Positions 1 to 6,941 of a DNA stretch of 17,559 bases are shown piece by piece. A model generated the notes under the pieces. The model was given only the letters and a program-made list of their open reading frames with translations, ran no database searches and was not told the DNA's origin. The stretch spans positions 1-17,559 of the forward strand of contig CAMQBR010000041.1 in assembly GCA_946999045.1 (NCBI GenBank), given 5' to 3'. This stretch comes from an uncultured Prevotella sp. GTDB taxonomy: Bacteria; Bacteroidota; Bacteroidia; Bacteroidales; Bacteroidaceae. Both the position numbers and the translations under genes were made by a program. Position 1 is the first letter of the stretch; each line of letters begins with the position of its first letter.

Positions 1-2
1 AG

Positions 3-92
3 GTGGTCGAGATTGGCAACCACGAGGAACTCACGGCAAAGCGTGGTGCATACTACAATCTTGTAAAGAATCAATTGGAGTTAGGAAACTAA
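3..92 (+). CDS. ABC exporter ATP-binding domain, C-terminal end (partial)
   Basis: Only the last 29 codons and the stop are present; the reading frame enters from the left edge. The peptide VVEIGNHEELTAKRGAYY followed by NLVKNQLELGN matches the extreme C-terminus of ABC-transporter nucleotide-binding domains, the 'G.I.E.G.HEEL....G.Y..L...Q' segment after the H-loop. In Bacteroidota this ending is typical of exporters with an N-terminal C39 peptidase domain that process and secrete peptides. The HlyD-like gene starts 18 bp downstream on the same strand, which fits a peptide or bacteriocin export operon. The catalytic motifs lie outside the window, so the subfamily is inferred. Confidence 0.8.
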   Translation: MVEIGNHEELTAKRGAYYNLVKNQLELGN

Positions 93-110
93 CGTAAAGG
101 AAAAACAACT

Positions 111-590
111 ATGGTAGACGACAAGATAGAACTCCGCAGCGAGAAGGTAAGGCACATCATTGGCGAGATACCGTCAAAAATTGTACGCTATGGCATCATG
201 ATTATCACTATTGTAATATTAGGACTACTGGCAGGTGCATACTTTATACCTTATCCTGAAACCATCAGTGCAAAGGTACAGATGACAAATGCCCGTCAAG
301 GCACAATCGCCGTTCCCTATAAATACGTAAATACGTTAGCGAGAGGAATGACGGTAAACATCGAATTTGAGGGTTACGATGCAGAAACCTACGGAGTTGC
401 AAATGGTGTAATAACAGCCACATCGCATATACCCTTACAAACGGCAGAAGGCAACGTGTTCACGGCACAGGTAAGGATAACAGATTGCAAGTATAATCTC
501 ATCAGCGGAATGACAGGCACCGCATCTATACTTGTAAGCAATGAAAGCATACTTCAGAGGATTGTCAGGCAAATAACAAACATCATATAA
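111..590 (+). CDS. Short HlyD-like membrane fusion protein (159 aa)
   Basis: The protein has a charged cytoplasmic N-terminus ending in IGEIPSKIVRYGI, one membrane segment at about residues 25-47, and then a periplasmic part. Both the N-terminal block and the C-terminal block (GMTVNIEFEGYDAETYG, then LISGMTGTASILVSNESILQ) match HlyD-family adaptors of Bacteroidota peptide exporters. Those adaptors are normally around 400 residues. This one passes from the membrane-proximal strand straight to the C-terminal barrel region, so the lipoyl domain and long coiled-coil hairpin that contact the outer-membrane channel are absent. It is an open frame with no internal stop: either a natural short form or an in-frame deletion product. 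It lies 18 bp after the ABC exporter gene, so co-transcription is likely. Confidence 0.75.
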   Translation: MVDDKIELRSEKVRHIIGEIPSKIVRYGIMIITIVILGLLAGAYFIPYPETISAKVQMTNARQGTIAVPYKYVNTLARGMTVNIEFEGYDAETYGVANGVITATSHIPLQTAEGNVFTAQVRITDCKYNLISGMTGTASILVSNESILQRIVRQITNII

Positions 591-771
591 TTTCCTTTTT
601 AATCGTAATCAAGCGGTGAAAGAAGAAGGGCAGTTGTAGTTACTGCGTAGTACCATTGTTTCGGGTATTTTACTACACGTTAATCCTTTTTCTTTCACCG
701 CTTTAACTCCTATTGTAGTAATGTAGTAAGATATAATCGGTGAAAGAAAAAGGAAAGATAAGAAATAATCA
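591..771. repeat. Intergenic region with three copies of a 16-bp motif
   Basis: The motif CGGTGAAAGAAAAAGG occurs at 614-629 (+, one mismatch), 685-700 (-, exact) and 738-753 (+, exact). The first two extend to a 19-bp inverted repeat, 611-629 against 685-703, with one mismatch. A small hairpin (gcagt / actgc, 630-646) and several GTAGTA/TACTAC words sit between the arms. The stretch lies between the exporter genes and the convergent recombinase module, so it could be a recombinase arm or attachment region, or a bidirectional terminator. No gene is visible here. Confidence 0.55.
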
Positions 772-1188
772 TTAGTTATTCGTGTTACCGAGCAGAAATA
801 TCGGTGTTATCACGGATGCAGGTTTCTGCAATCTCTCACAGAGATACTCTCTAAATAAATGGGCTTCCGTGCTGTCCAACTGAAAAGACAGGGCGATGAT
901 GACAGGAAGCGGATAGAGCGGAGCATAACCTTTTAGTTGTTCGTTTGCATAAATATCTTCCTCACCTGCAATCCTCTCATCGAGATATAGGTTGGAGGAT
1001 TTTATTATCGTTTGCATCCTATGGTTGAGTTTCCTCCATGTTACCCCGAAGAACCTCACAAGTTCACTCTCTGTCATGGCTATCCCTCCATTTCCCTTGC
1101 GAATGACCTGCATATTGCAGCCCCAATCAAAATAGCTACGATGATTCTCCGTGCTAGTCATTGTCCTTTGTTTATAGTTCGTATTCAT
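772..1188 (-). CDS. Small HTH-like protein of the integration module (138 aa)
   Basis: The family is not recognised with certainty. Residues of about 37-70 (MTESELVRFFGVTWRKLNHR) look like a helix-turn-helix DNA-binding segment, followed by LYLDERIAGEEDIYANEQLKG and a helical C-terminus (TEAHLFREYLCERL). Its start codon overlaps the stop of the upstream recombinase as ATGA (1185-1188), which indicates translational coupling. Small HTH proteins coupled to Bacteroides recombinases often act as excisionase or directionality factors, or as regulators of the element; that role is inferred here from position only. No signal peptide or membrane segment is visible. Confidence 0.6.
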   Translation of the reverse strand: MNTNYKQRTMTSTENHRSYFDWGCNMQVIRKGNGGIAMTESELVRFFGVTWRKLNHRMQTIIKSSNLYLDERIAGEEDIYANEQLKGYAPLYPLPVIIALSFQLDSTEAHLFREYLCERLQKPASVITPIFLLGNTNN

Positions 1189-2480
1189 GCCGTTTCTTCC
1201 ATTTTACAGGTTACAATATCCGAAGATTCACAAGTCTCTCTCTCCGCTATTTCTTTCTCATTTGCCGATTGTTTGGCTATAAGCCTGTCCATATCCTTTG
1301 AAATCTTGTTGTCCGTTACCTGCGCATAAATCTGCGTGCTTGATATGGAGGTATGCCCCATCATCTTGGCTATGCTCTCAATAGGAATACCTGCGCTTAG
1401 ACACATCGTACCAAACGTATGTCTTGCCATGTGGTACGAAAGTCTTTGACGGATACCGCAAGCCTTACCCACGATGCTCAGGTTCTTGCCCATCACGCTA
1501 CGGCTGCAATGAGGTTGAAAGACAAGGCTGTCGCCTTTTTCTTTCACCGTCTGCTGTTCTTCGTTTCTTGCCTGCTCGTTCCTGCAATGGCTGATGATGG
1601 CTTCAGCTACGGGATGCAGTGGTACGATGAACTCGACCTTTGTCTTCTGTCTCTCTTTGCGGATATACCTCTGTCCATCCGCTGCCGTTTGGATATGCCT
1701 ATATTGCAACGTTTCCATATCAGCGATAGCCATACCTGTGAAGCAGGAGAAGACGAACATCAGCCGAGCCAATTCCGATTCTCTGTCGTTCATCGTCATT
1801 GCCATGAGTTTCATTACATCGCCCTTTTGCAAGAAGCGTATCTTCTTTTCCTCCTTCTCATACTTGGCGTTCTCAAAGGAATTGCAGCGGATAATCCTGC
1901 TGCTCACCGCACGAAACATCAGTCGGCTCAGCCAACATAGATTGGTATTGACAGTCGATGCTTTCAGTCCACGCTTTTTCAGGAAGAAACGGTATTCCTC
2001 GAACAAACTCTCCGTAATGGTGACGATAGATATGTCTTGTACTCCTTTGTTTTCGATAAAATCTCGGAGATTTTTATCAGAATAGTAAAGGTTCAGATAA
2101 GTCCCCTCTGCCCTTGACTTTCCAACGCTTTCCTTGACGGCTTGCAGTTCCGCCTTGCTCATTGCAAGGAGCGTGGTGGGATTGGTGGCAATGCCTTGCA
2201 AACTGTTCTTGATAAGTTCCACACTTACCACTCCTTCCATCGTCAGTATGTCCCGATAGGTTTTTTCTATCAATTCCCTGAACTCATTGATTCTTTGGTT
2301 GGTCTTCCTATTGGTTGTCAAACCCTGTTTGGAGTTCCACTCGGAGACTTTACACTCTTCTCCTGTGGTAATGGCGGTGCTCTTTCCGTCTATGGTGATA
2401 CGGCAGAGAATGGCGGTGTTGCCGTCTGCCCTTGTTTTCTGTCTGTTGATATAGAACAGTATCTTGAATGTACTTCTCAT
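1185..2480 (-). CDS. Tyrosine recombinase / integrase (431 aa)
   Basis: This is a site-specific recombinase of the Bacteroides mobile-element type. The N-terminal arm-binding domain (FKILFYINRQKTRADGNTAI) is followed by a SAM-like core-binding domain (about 125-205) and the catalytic domain (about 215-400). Visible catalytic residues are H350 and R353 in HMARHTFG, H376 in GHTS and nucleophile Y385 in QIYAQV; a beta-hairpin lysine lies near 279-281. The first catalytic arginine, normally in TGLR, is replaced by A251 (FTGMAIADM), as in IntDOT-like Bacteroidetes recombinases. Length is normal. It lies 61 bp downstream of a second recombinase and is coupled to the small HTH gene. Its coding DNA at 1534-1549 carries an exact copy of the 16-bp motif found at 685-700 and 738-753. 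Confidence 0.92.
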   Translation of the reverse strand: MRSTFKILFYINRQKTRADGNTAILCRITIDGKSTAITTGEECKVSEWNSKQGLTTNRKTNQRINEFRELIEKTYRDILTMEGVVSVELIKNSLQGIATNPTTLLAMSKAELQAVKESVGKSRAEGTYLNLYYSDKNLRDFIENKGVQDISIVTITESLFEEYRFFLKKRGLKASTVNTNLCWLSRLMFRAVSSRIIRCNSFENAKYEKEEKKIRFLQKGDVMKLMAMTMNDRESELARLMFVFSCFTGMAIADMETLQYRHIQTAADGQRYIRKERQKTKVEFIVPLHPVAEAIISHCRNEQARNEEQQTVKEKGDSLVFQPHCSRSVMGKNLSIVGKACGIRQRLSYHMARHTFGTMCLSAGIPIESIAKMMGHTSISSTQIYAQVTDNKISKDMDRLIAKQSANEKEIAERETCESSDIVTCKMEETA

Positions 2481-2541
2481 TGTCTTGGTGGTTTGAAGTT
2501 AATTAAATGAATAGATAAGAAATCAAATGACTTAATAAGGA

Positions 2542-3771
2542 TTAGATAGCCAACTGCATCTCTTCGGTGAAAGAAAGGAAACGGTCGAATTCCTCAAAGA
2601 GTTTCTGTGGCGTTACCTTTGCATAACGCTCGGTCATGCTCACGTTGGAATGTCCCAGCATCTTACTCACGGTCTCAATAGGTACACCCTGTTCAAGCGT
2701 GATGAATGTGGCAAAGGTGTGCCTTGCCGTATGTGTGGTAAAAGGAAACGAGATGCCTGCACGAAGCCGCAGGGCTTTCAAATAAGATTGGTAAGTGGCA
2801 TATCCCATGAAAGGGAGCAATGTTTCCCTTTCATCGCTGTGGAGCTTCTCCATCAGCCGTATGGCTTCGGGCAGCAGTTTGACACGGCAAGGCACACCTG
2901 TCTTGTGGCGGTTGAACTTTAACCACAAACTTCCCTTGTCGTCACGCACAAGATGGGACTTGTCCAGTTCCATCAAATCACAATATGCAGCACCCGTATA
3001 ACAGGCAAAGAGGAAAATATCCCTTGCCGTTTCCATTTCCTCCTCCAAGTCCTCAAATTGAAGAGTCTTTAACTTCTCAAATGCCCCTCTGTCAAGTGCT
3101 TTGGGCAGTCTCTTGTCGCCCTTGCTAATTTTGGCTTTGTCAAATAGAAGTACATCAGCCAATCCCTCACGGTAAGCCAACCTGCATACCGTCTTCAAAT
3201 GCGTGGCTGCATTATAGAATGTGCTTTCTTGAAAACCGCACTCACCTAAGAAATACTGCCCAAACTCATAGATAAAGTTCTCTGTGAGCTGTGAGAAAGC
3301 CAAGTCTGTCACCTTGTATTTCCGTTGAATAAACTTCTGCAAATGAATTCGGGTAGAGTGATAGCCGTGTATGGCTCCTTCCTTGATGTCTATACCAACA
3401 TGGCTTTCCTTCTCCTTAATGAGCATATCCAGCCTTTCAATGAGCATGCATCGTGTCTGTACGCTCCCTTGGAACAGCTCTTTCACATCGGCTGCATCAA
3501 ATAGGCAACCTTTGGATAGCAGAGATTGATAAGCCGACTGAACAGACAACAGCAGATTTTCCAATTTACCGTTTATCTCCACCGCCTCACGACTCTTACC
3601 ATCCATTCTGCTCTCTCGTGGATTCCACAAGTCGGGGTTGCAGGAGAGTTTACAACTGAACTGTGCAATACTCCTTCCAAGTGTAATACGCCCCATGATG
3701 GGAGCCTTGCCCGACTTGTCAAGACCGCTCTTTTTGAGGTAGAGCAACACCTTCATTTTCTCTTGTTTCAT
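2542..3771 (-). CDS. Tyrosine recombinase / integrase (409 aa)
   Basis: First gene of the minus-strand integration module. The N-terminus (MKVLLYLKKSGLDKSGKAPI, then MGRITLG) is the Arm-DNA-binding domain of Bacteroidetes integrases; a core-binding domain follows at about 130-215 and the catalytic domain at about 225-395. Visible active-site residues are K290, H347 and R350 in HTARHTFATF, H374 in GHSN and nucleophile Y383 in ERYAKV. As in its neighbour, the first arginine position of the TGLR box is alanine (YTGAAYCDL, A262). Two recombinases in tandem are usual in Bacteroides conjugative or mobilizable elements, but no mobilisation or transfer genes appear here, so the element extends beyond the window or is a remnant. 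A good -7 match (TAACTTTG on the minus strand) lies at 3791-3798, just upstream of the start. Confidence 0.93.
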   Translation of the reverse strand: MKQEKMKVLLYLKKSGLDKSGKAPIMGRITLGRSIAQFSCKLSCNPDLWNPRESRMDGKSREAVEINGKLENLLLSVQSAYQSLLSKGCLFDAADVKELFQGSVQTRCMLIERLDMLIKEKESHVGIDIKEGAIHGYHSTRIHLQKFIQRKYKVTDLAFSQLTENFIYEFGQYFLGECGFQESTFYNAATHLKTVCRLAYREGLADVLLFDKAKISKGDKRLPKALDRGAFEKLKTLQFEDLEEEMETARDIFLFACYTGAAYCDLMELDKSHLVRDDKGSLWLKFNRHKTGVPCRVKLLPEAIRLMEKLHSDERETLLPFMGYATYQSYLKALRLRAGISFPFTTHTARHTFATFITLEQGVPIETVSKMLGHSNVSMTERYAKVTPQKLFEEFDRFLSFTEEMQLAI

Positions 3772-3790
3772 ACGCTTTAATTTTTATGGG

Positions 3791-3798
3791 CAAAGTTA
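3791..3798 (-). promoter_or_regulatory. Candidate -7 box for the recombinase module
   Basis: The minus strand reads TAACTTTG, a full match to the Bacteroidetes -7 consensus TAnnTTTG, 20 bases upstream of the recombinase start codon. No convincing -33 TTG lies about 20 bp further upstream, so the call is tentative. It overlaps a GTTACC word (3795-3800) of the kind clustered upstream at 3870-3934, which could allow a DNA-binding protein to block it. Confidence 0.35.
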
Positions 3799-3869
3799 CC
3801 CGAATTAAAGCGTTCCTCACTTATGCAGAAAACTGCCGACCGCAGCAACAGCCACACGAGCGAAAATAA

Positions 3870-3934
3870 TTCAGTTACCGAACATTACTTCATCGTTACC
3901 TATCTCAAAATCAGGTAATGCTTTGGTAACTGAA
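3870..3934. promoter_or_regulatory. Nested inverted repeats of GTTACC half-sites upstream of the recombinases
   Basis: A 10-bp perfect inverted repeat (TTCAGTTACC at 3870-3879, GGTAACTGAA at 3925-3934) encloses a second one (CATTAC 3883-3888, GTAATG 3915-3920). GTTACC half-sites start at 3874 and 3895 (21 bp apart), and reversed half-sites GGTAAT/GGTAAC start at 3914 and 3925 (11 bp apart). These spacings place the half-sites on the same helix face. Lying about 100 bp upstream of the recombinase start, this could be a recombinase/excisionase binding region or an operator. The function is inferred. Confidence 0.5.
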
Positions 3935-4203
3935 CTTCTGCCTAAATCTGCATATTCCTGCCCTTTTTGAAAAGAGCACTTCTACGCAAATCGTTTCGTT
4001 TCTTCCTCATTATCAGTCAGTTTACACCAACTTCGATTTTTCTTCCTTTTCAAGGATTAGTTGCACCTCTAAATGCACAAAATAGCAGCATTAAGTGGTG
4101 GAGATTGGCTTACAAAATAGTATAGATACTAAAAACAAGCAATTAGAGGAGCTAAAAAGTATAGTATTTATTTCTATTTTACGACTTAGACAAGTGTTAA
4201 AAT
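3935..4203. other. Intergenic DNA without a recognisable gene
   Basis: No open frame of useful length or known element is visible. The only local structure is a short palindrome (AGTAT-AG-ATACT, 4119-4130). The stretch separates the recombinase module from gene remnants further right. Confidence 0.4.
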
Positions 4204-4442
4204 ATTGGTATATTTCTTGACAAAACAGGGCCTGTATTGGATGCTTACGATGTTTACGTTGAGATGAAAGCCTATTAGCTCATACCTGAGACTTTATAAA
4301 TGAAGTTGGCTCTGATAATCTCAAAGAGGCTATCGAAGCCAACTATAAATGTGTCAAACAAGATGTTCTATCTCTTGTAGATACAGAGATTGAACGTATC
4401 AAGAATAATCCACAAATAGTGTTTTTATTAAAAGAGGAATAA
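4204..4442 (+). pseudogene. Decayed gene remnant, family not recognised
   Basis: Two reading frames join into one protein-like sequence. Frame 1 from 4204 gives IGIFLDKTGPVLDAYDVYVE then MKAY, a TAG stop (4276-4278) and LIPETL. After a shift near 4293 the other frame continues FINEVGSDNLKEAIEANYKC and ends KNNPQIVFLLKEE at TAA (4440-4442). The amphipathic, charged composition and the continuity across one nonsense codon and one frameshift suggest a broken gene rather than chance open frames. I do not recognise the family. Confidence 0.45.
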
Positions 4443-4618
4443 GTATATGAAATAGTACGTGAATTACAAAAAAAAAGATGTATCTTTGTAAGCGGTATCA
4501 CATATCCAGCGGTAAGAACCAAGGAAGCACGGCTTAGAGTATTGGCTTCACACGAAATAGTACAGTTGGAGCAATTGGTGATCGCTCTTGTGAAAATTAA
4601 AAATCAATACCTTTTTAG
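4443..4618 (+). pseudogene. C-terminal remnant of an AONS/BioF-like PLP enzyme
   Basis: The frame reads VYEIVRELQKKRCIFVSGIT, then YPAVRTKEARLRVLASHEIV and QLEQLVIALVKI. This matches the C-terminal end of the alpha-oxoamine synthase family (8-amino-7-oxononanoate synthase, glycine C-acetyltransferase, serine palmitoyltransferase), which has the pattern 'FVS.I.YP.V....ARLR...-ASHT...L...'. Two residues seem to be missing after RLRV. There is no start codon and the N-terminal 300 or more residues, including the PLP lysine, are absent. It is in the same frame as the preceding remnant but separated from it by a stop. The TetR-type gene begins directly at its end, so the pair may be what is left of a regulated biosynthetic operon. 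Confidence 0.55.
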
Positions 4619-5317
4619 ATGGCAGAAGAAGAAAATAACCCCAAAAGATACAGAAGGACAAACGTTGATATACAGGCAGATATTATCAAGGCAGCAGAAA
4701 GTTTGATCAAGAAAAAAGGCTTTGCATCAGTGTTGGTGACAGAACTTATCAAAAAAGCCAGAATAGAGCCGCTTGTGTTCTATAACAGATATGACAATCT
4801 TAGCGAATTTTATGATGAATTCGTTAAGAGATACGACTATTGGTTGAAGGATGTCCTCAATGATATTCCAATTCCTACTGATTCCGAATTAGGTTATATC
4901 AATATTCTCAAGGATGTGCATAAGTCACTTCAAGACAAATCCGTAATACTGGAATTACTGCGTTGGGAAATAGCAGAAGGCAATGAAACTACGGTTCGTA
5001 CAGCTATGCTTAGGGAAATGCACACATTACCTCTTGTCAATACTTACGAGGGGAAATTTAAGGATATAGATATATCTGCTATATCTGCCTTAATTATGGG
5101 GGGGATATACTACCTCAATCTCCACCGTGATAGATCGAAGTTTGCCGATATTGATTTGAATACCGAGCAAGGTAGAAAACGTATAGAAAATGCCTTAGAG
5201 GAACTTGGACACATGATATTCCACTACCATGAAGTAAATAATTATAAACAAGTAGTTGCTGAAAGAATGAAAGAAAATGGCATCAGTGATGAAATCATAA
5301 AAAAGTGTTTGGATTAA
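4619..5317 (+). CDS. TetR/AcrR-type transcriptional regulator (232 aa)
   Basis: The N-terminal region, about residues 15-62, has the TetR DNA-binding layout: helix 1 DIQADIIKAAESLIKKKGF, then the helix-turn-helix with VLVTELIKKARIEPLVFYNR and an F/Y-rich turn into helix 4 (DNLSEFYDEFVKRY). The rest is helical and would form the ligand and dimer domain. The C-terminal ending (ERMKENGISDEIIKKCLD) resembles other Bacteroidota TetR regulators. Length is usual. The start is the first ATG after the decayed upstream frame. No intact target operon is adjacent; the broken PLP-enzyme remnant just upstream may be a former partner. A terminator follows at 5337. The regulated ligand cannot be inferred. 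Confidence 0.8.
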   Translation: MAEEENNPKRYRRTNVDIQADIIKAAESLIKKKGFASVLVTELIKKARIEPLVFYNRYDNLSEFYDEFVKRYDYWLKDVLNDIPIPTDSELGYINILKDVHKSLQDKSVILELLRWEIAEGNETTVRTAMLREMHTLPLVNTYEGKFKDIDISAISALIMGGIYYLNLHRDRSKFADIDLNTEQGRKRIENALEELGHMIFHYHEVNNYKQVVAERMKENGISDEIIKKCLD

Positions 5318-5336
5318 ACAATACAGTTCAAAGAGA

Positions 5337-5372
5337 TTCCCCACTTATCCAGCGTGATAATTGGGGAATTTT
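5337..5372 (+). terminator. Rho-independent terminator after the TetR-type gene
   Basis: The arms TTCCCCACTTATC (5337-5349) and GATAATTGGGGAA (5356-5368) pair with one mismatch around a 6-base loop, followed by TTTT (5369-5372). It lies 20 bp after the stop codon. The arm ends are A/T-rich on both strands, so weaker action on minus-strand transcripts is possible. Confidence 0.8.
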
Positions 5373-5630
5373 CTTATTATAGAAACCATATTCTAATAAA
5401 GTGATATTTAGGCTTTACCATAAAATAAATACAATAGATTGTTTCCCATAAACTCCTTTTATTTTTCACTTTACCCGAAAACTTTTTTATCCCTTCATAT
5501 ACCTATAATATAAGCATCCAATATTAGCCGCCTTCGCTCTGTTTTCCTTCTTTACTACCTTTGCCCGAAAAAAAACTTTATGTTTGTACTCGTTATACTC
5601 CTAAACTCTTTTACATTTTACCCCCAAACC
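5373..5630. other. Intergenic DNA, no gene recognised
   Basis: AT-rich DNA without a credible open frame. A segment at about 5584-5612 (TACTCGTTATACTCCTAAAC) resembles part of the MITE copies at 12706-13543, but in the opposite sense to the homology that begins at about 5631. The left part of this repeat copy may therefore be rearranged. No clean left terminal repeat is seen. Confidence 0.4.
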
Positions 5631-5768
5631 AATGTAAGCCGAATACACTCAGCCTTGTTTGAATAGTTATGGCACAGCTTGTTTCCTATAAAAAGAAGCC
5701 AAGAGATAACAAAACGTATTTCATAAAATTTACTCACAGCTTACAGTAGTAATTTATAAAAACAGCCC
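5631..5768 (+). repeat. MITE-like repeat, copy C (right part)
   Basis: This stretch aligns throughout with the right half of copy A (about 12824-12961): shared words include AAGCCGAATA, CTATAAAAAGAAGCCAA, GATAACAAAACGTATTT and ATAAAATTTACTCACA. It ends in the terminal repeat TAATTTATAAAAACAGCCC, equivalent to TAATTTATACGAACCAGCC in copy A. Its last base is separated by one nucleotide from the stop codon of the RidA-like gene, so the element forms the 3' end of that transcript. The left terminus is not visible. Confidence 0.7.
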
Positions 5769-5769
5769 T

Positions 5770-6915
5770 TTATATACTTCTTATCGCCATACACTCTATT
5801 TCTACTAACCAACCAGGACGGCAGACGGGGGCAAGGGTGATAATGAAAGGGGTGTGGGGGAAGGTTTCGTTCATCATGTGGTGCACAAGGGTGTAGTCGG
5901 CAGTGTCGCGTAGGTATACGGTAAACTGTGTTACATCTTCAAAGGTACACTGGGCTTCGGTGAGCAGGGCATTGATATTTTGCCAAGTGCGCTGTAATTG
6001 ATGTTTTATGTCGCCCATATGTACAATGCTGCCTTTGTTGTCAATGCTGGCAGTACCCGAGATGAAAACTTTTCTTCTGCCCGCAAAGTCGATATAGGTA
6101 CCACGTTCAAATCTTACACCGTATTCGCTGGTGGAGTTGAGATACTCTGGTGCATAGAGATAATGTATCTGTTCTTCAGTAATACCCTTTACGGCATAAG
6201 CATTCATGCTGCACAAAATTTGTTGATCTGCCATGCGACCGCCAATGCCAGTAGATGCAATGTAATGTGTTTGATTGGTTAGTTGCTCGCTGTCAAACAC
6301 CTCATTGCGCCCTTTTACCATACCCACATAATGGTTGTCTATATCGTTGATATATAACCATGTGCGTATACAATTGTTGGCAAGTGTACACTGATGCAGT
6401 CTTAACATACCTGCATAATGCGAAAAAATAAGAAGTGTTTGCTCGTAAGATGTATTACCACTGCTTGTTTGTGCTACGCTCCACAGCTCTTCGTAGCCAT
6501 TGTGTGCTACGCTCAACATTTCATTTTTCCATTGATTGACGGTTCCTGTCGTCATATACAACAGCAAACCTATTTTCCCACCGCCCAAAGGAGGTTGCTG
6601 AATGATAGCAACAGCCCCTTGTTGCTTACCTAATAATTGGCGCAAATGTACTTCTTGATTGGCACTATCGCTGAGGTAATACACGCTGAATACCCTTTTT
6701 GCCTGTTGTAATCCTTTAGGGAAGGCATCAAAGGTAGAGTGCCTTATCATGTCGATACATTTTTCTATTCTATTAAACTGTGTATCAAAATCTAAGGTAG
6801 GGTCGGCTACTGTAAATGTAGCCCAATATTCATTTACTTGTTGTACGCCTTCAAAGGCAACCAAGCGAACACTAATGTTATCAACCGAAATACAATATCT
6901 GTTTGTTTTCATCAT
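5770..6915 (-). CDS. RidA/chorismatase-like two-domain protein (about 381 aa)
   Basis: The frame is open to 7113, but that part lies inside the upstream CcsBA gene; the first sensible starts are ATG ATG at 6915 and 6912, 26 bp after the CcsBA stop, giving MMKTNRYCISVDNIS. The C-terminal half, from about residue 250, has a RidA/YjgF fold pattern: VFISGTASIDNKGSIVHMGD, QLQRTWQNINALLTEAQCTF, TQFTVYLRD and CRPGWLVEIECMA. The N-terminal half (including QQPPLGGGKIGLLLYM) resembles the first domain of chorismatase-like proteins (FkbO/XanB2), which have two RidA-like halves in about 345 residues. RidA proteins deaminate reactive enamines; chorismatases hydrolyse chorismate. Which applies here is not settled. 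No signal peptide is visible, so it is probably cytoplasmic. It is the last gene of the cytochrome operon. Confidence 0.7.
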   Translation of the reverse strand: MMKTNRYCISVDNISVRLVAFEGVQQVNEYWATFTVADPTLDFDTQFNRIEKCIDMIRHSTFDAFPKGLQQAKRVFSVYYLSDSANQEVHLRQLLGKQQGAVAIIQQPPLGGGKIGLLLYMTTGTVNQWKNEMLSVAHNGYEELWSVAQTSSGNTSYEQTLLIFSHYAGMLRLHQCTLANNCIRTWLYINDIDNHYVGMVKGRNEVFDSEQLTNQTHYIASTGIGGRMADQQILCSMNAYAVKGITEEQIHYLYAPEYLNSTSEYGVRFERGTYIDFAGRRKVFISGTASIDNKGSIVHMGDIKHQLQRTWQNINALLTEAQCTFEDVTQFTVYLRDTADYTLVHHMMNETFPHTPFIITLAPVCRPGWLVEIECMAIRSI

Positions 6916-6941
6916 AGTTTTTATTAAAAGAACACACTTGC

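Noticed and set aside
1419..2510. Several plus-strand open frames of 120-170 residues opposite the recombinases
   Set aside because: They are antisense shadows of the recombinase gene; their translations show no domains and the minus-strand product has complete catalytic motifs.
4481..4488. TATCTTTG as a promoter for the TetR-type gene
   Set aside because: It matches the -7 form but encodes conserved residues of the PLP-enzyme remnant and has no -33 TTG about 20 bp upstream.
5411..5432. GGCTTTACCATAAAATAAATAC as the left terminal repeat of MITE copy C
   Set aside because: It shares only scattered bases with the repeat and would make the element about 360 bp, against 255 bp for the full copies.
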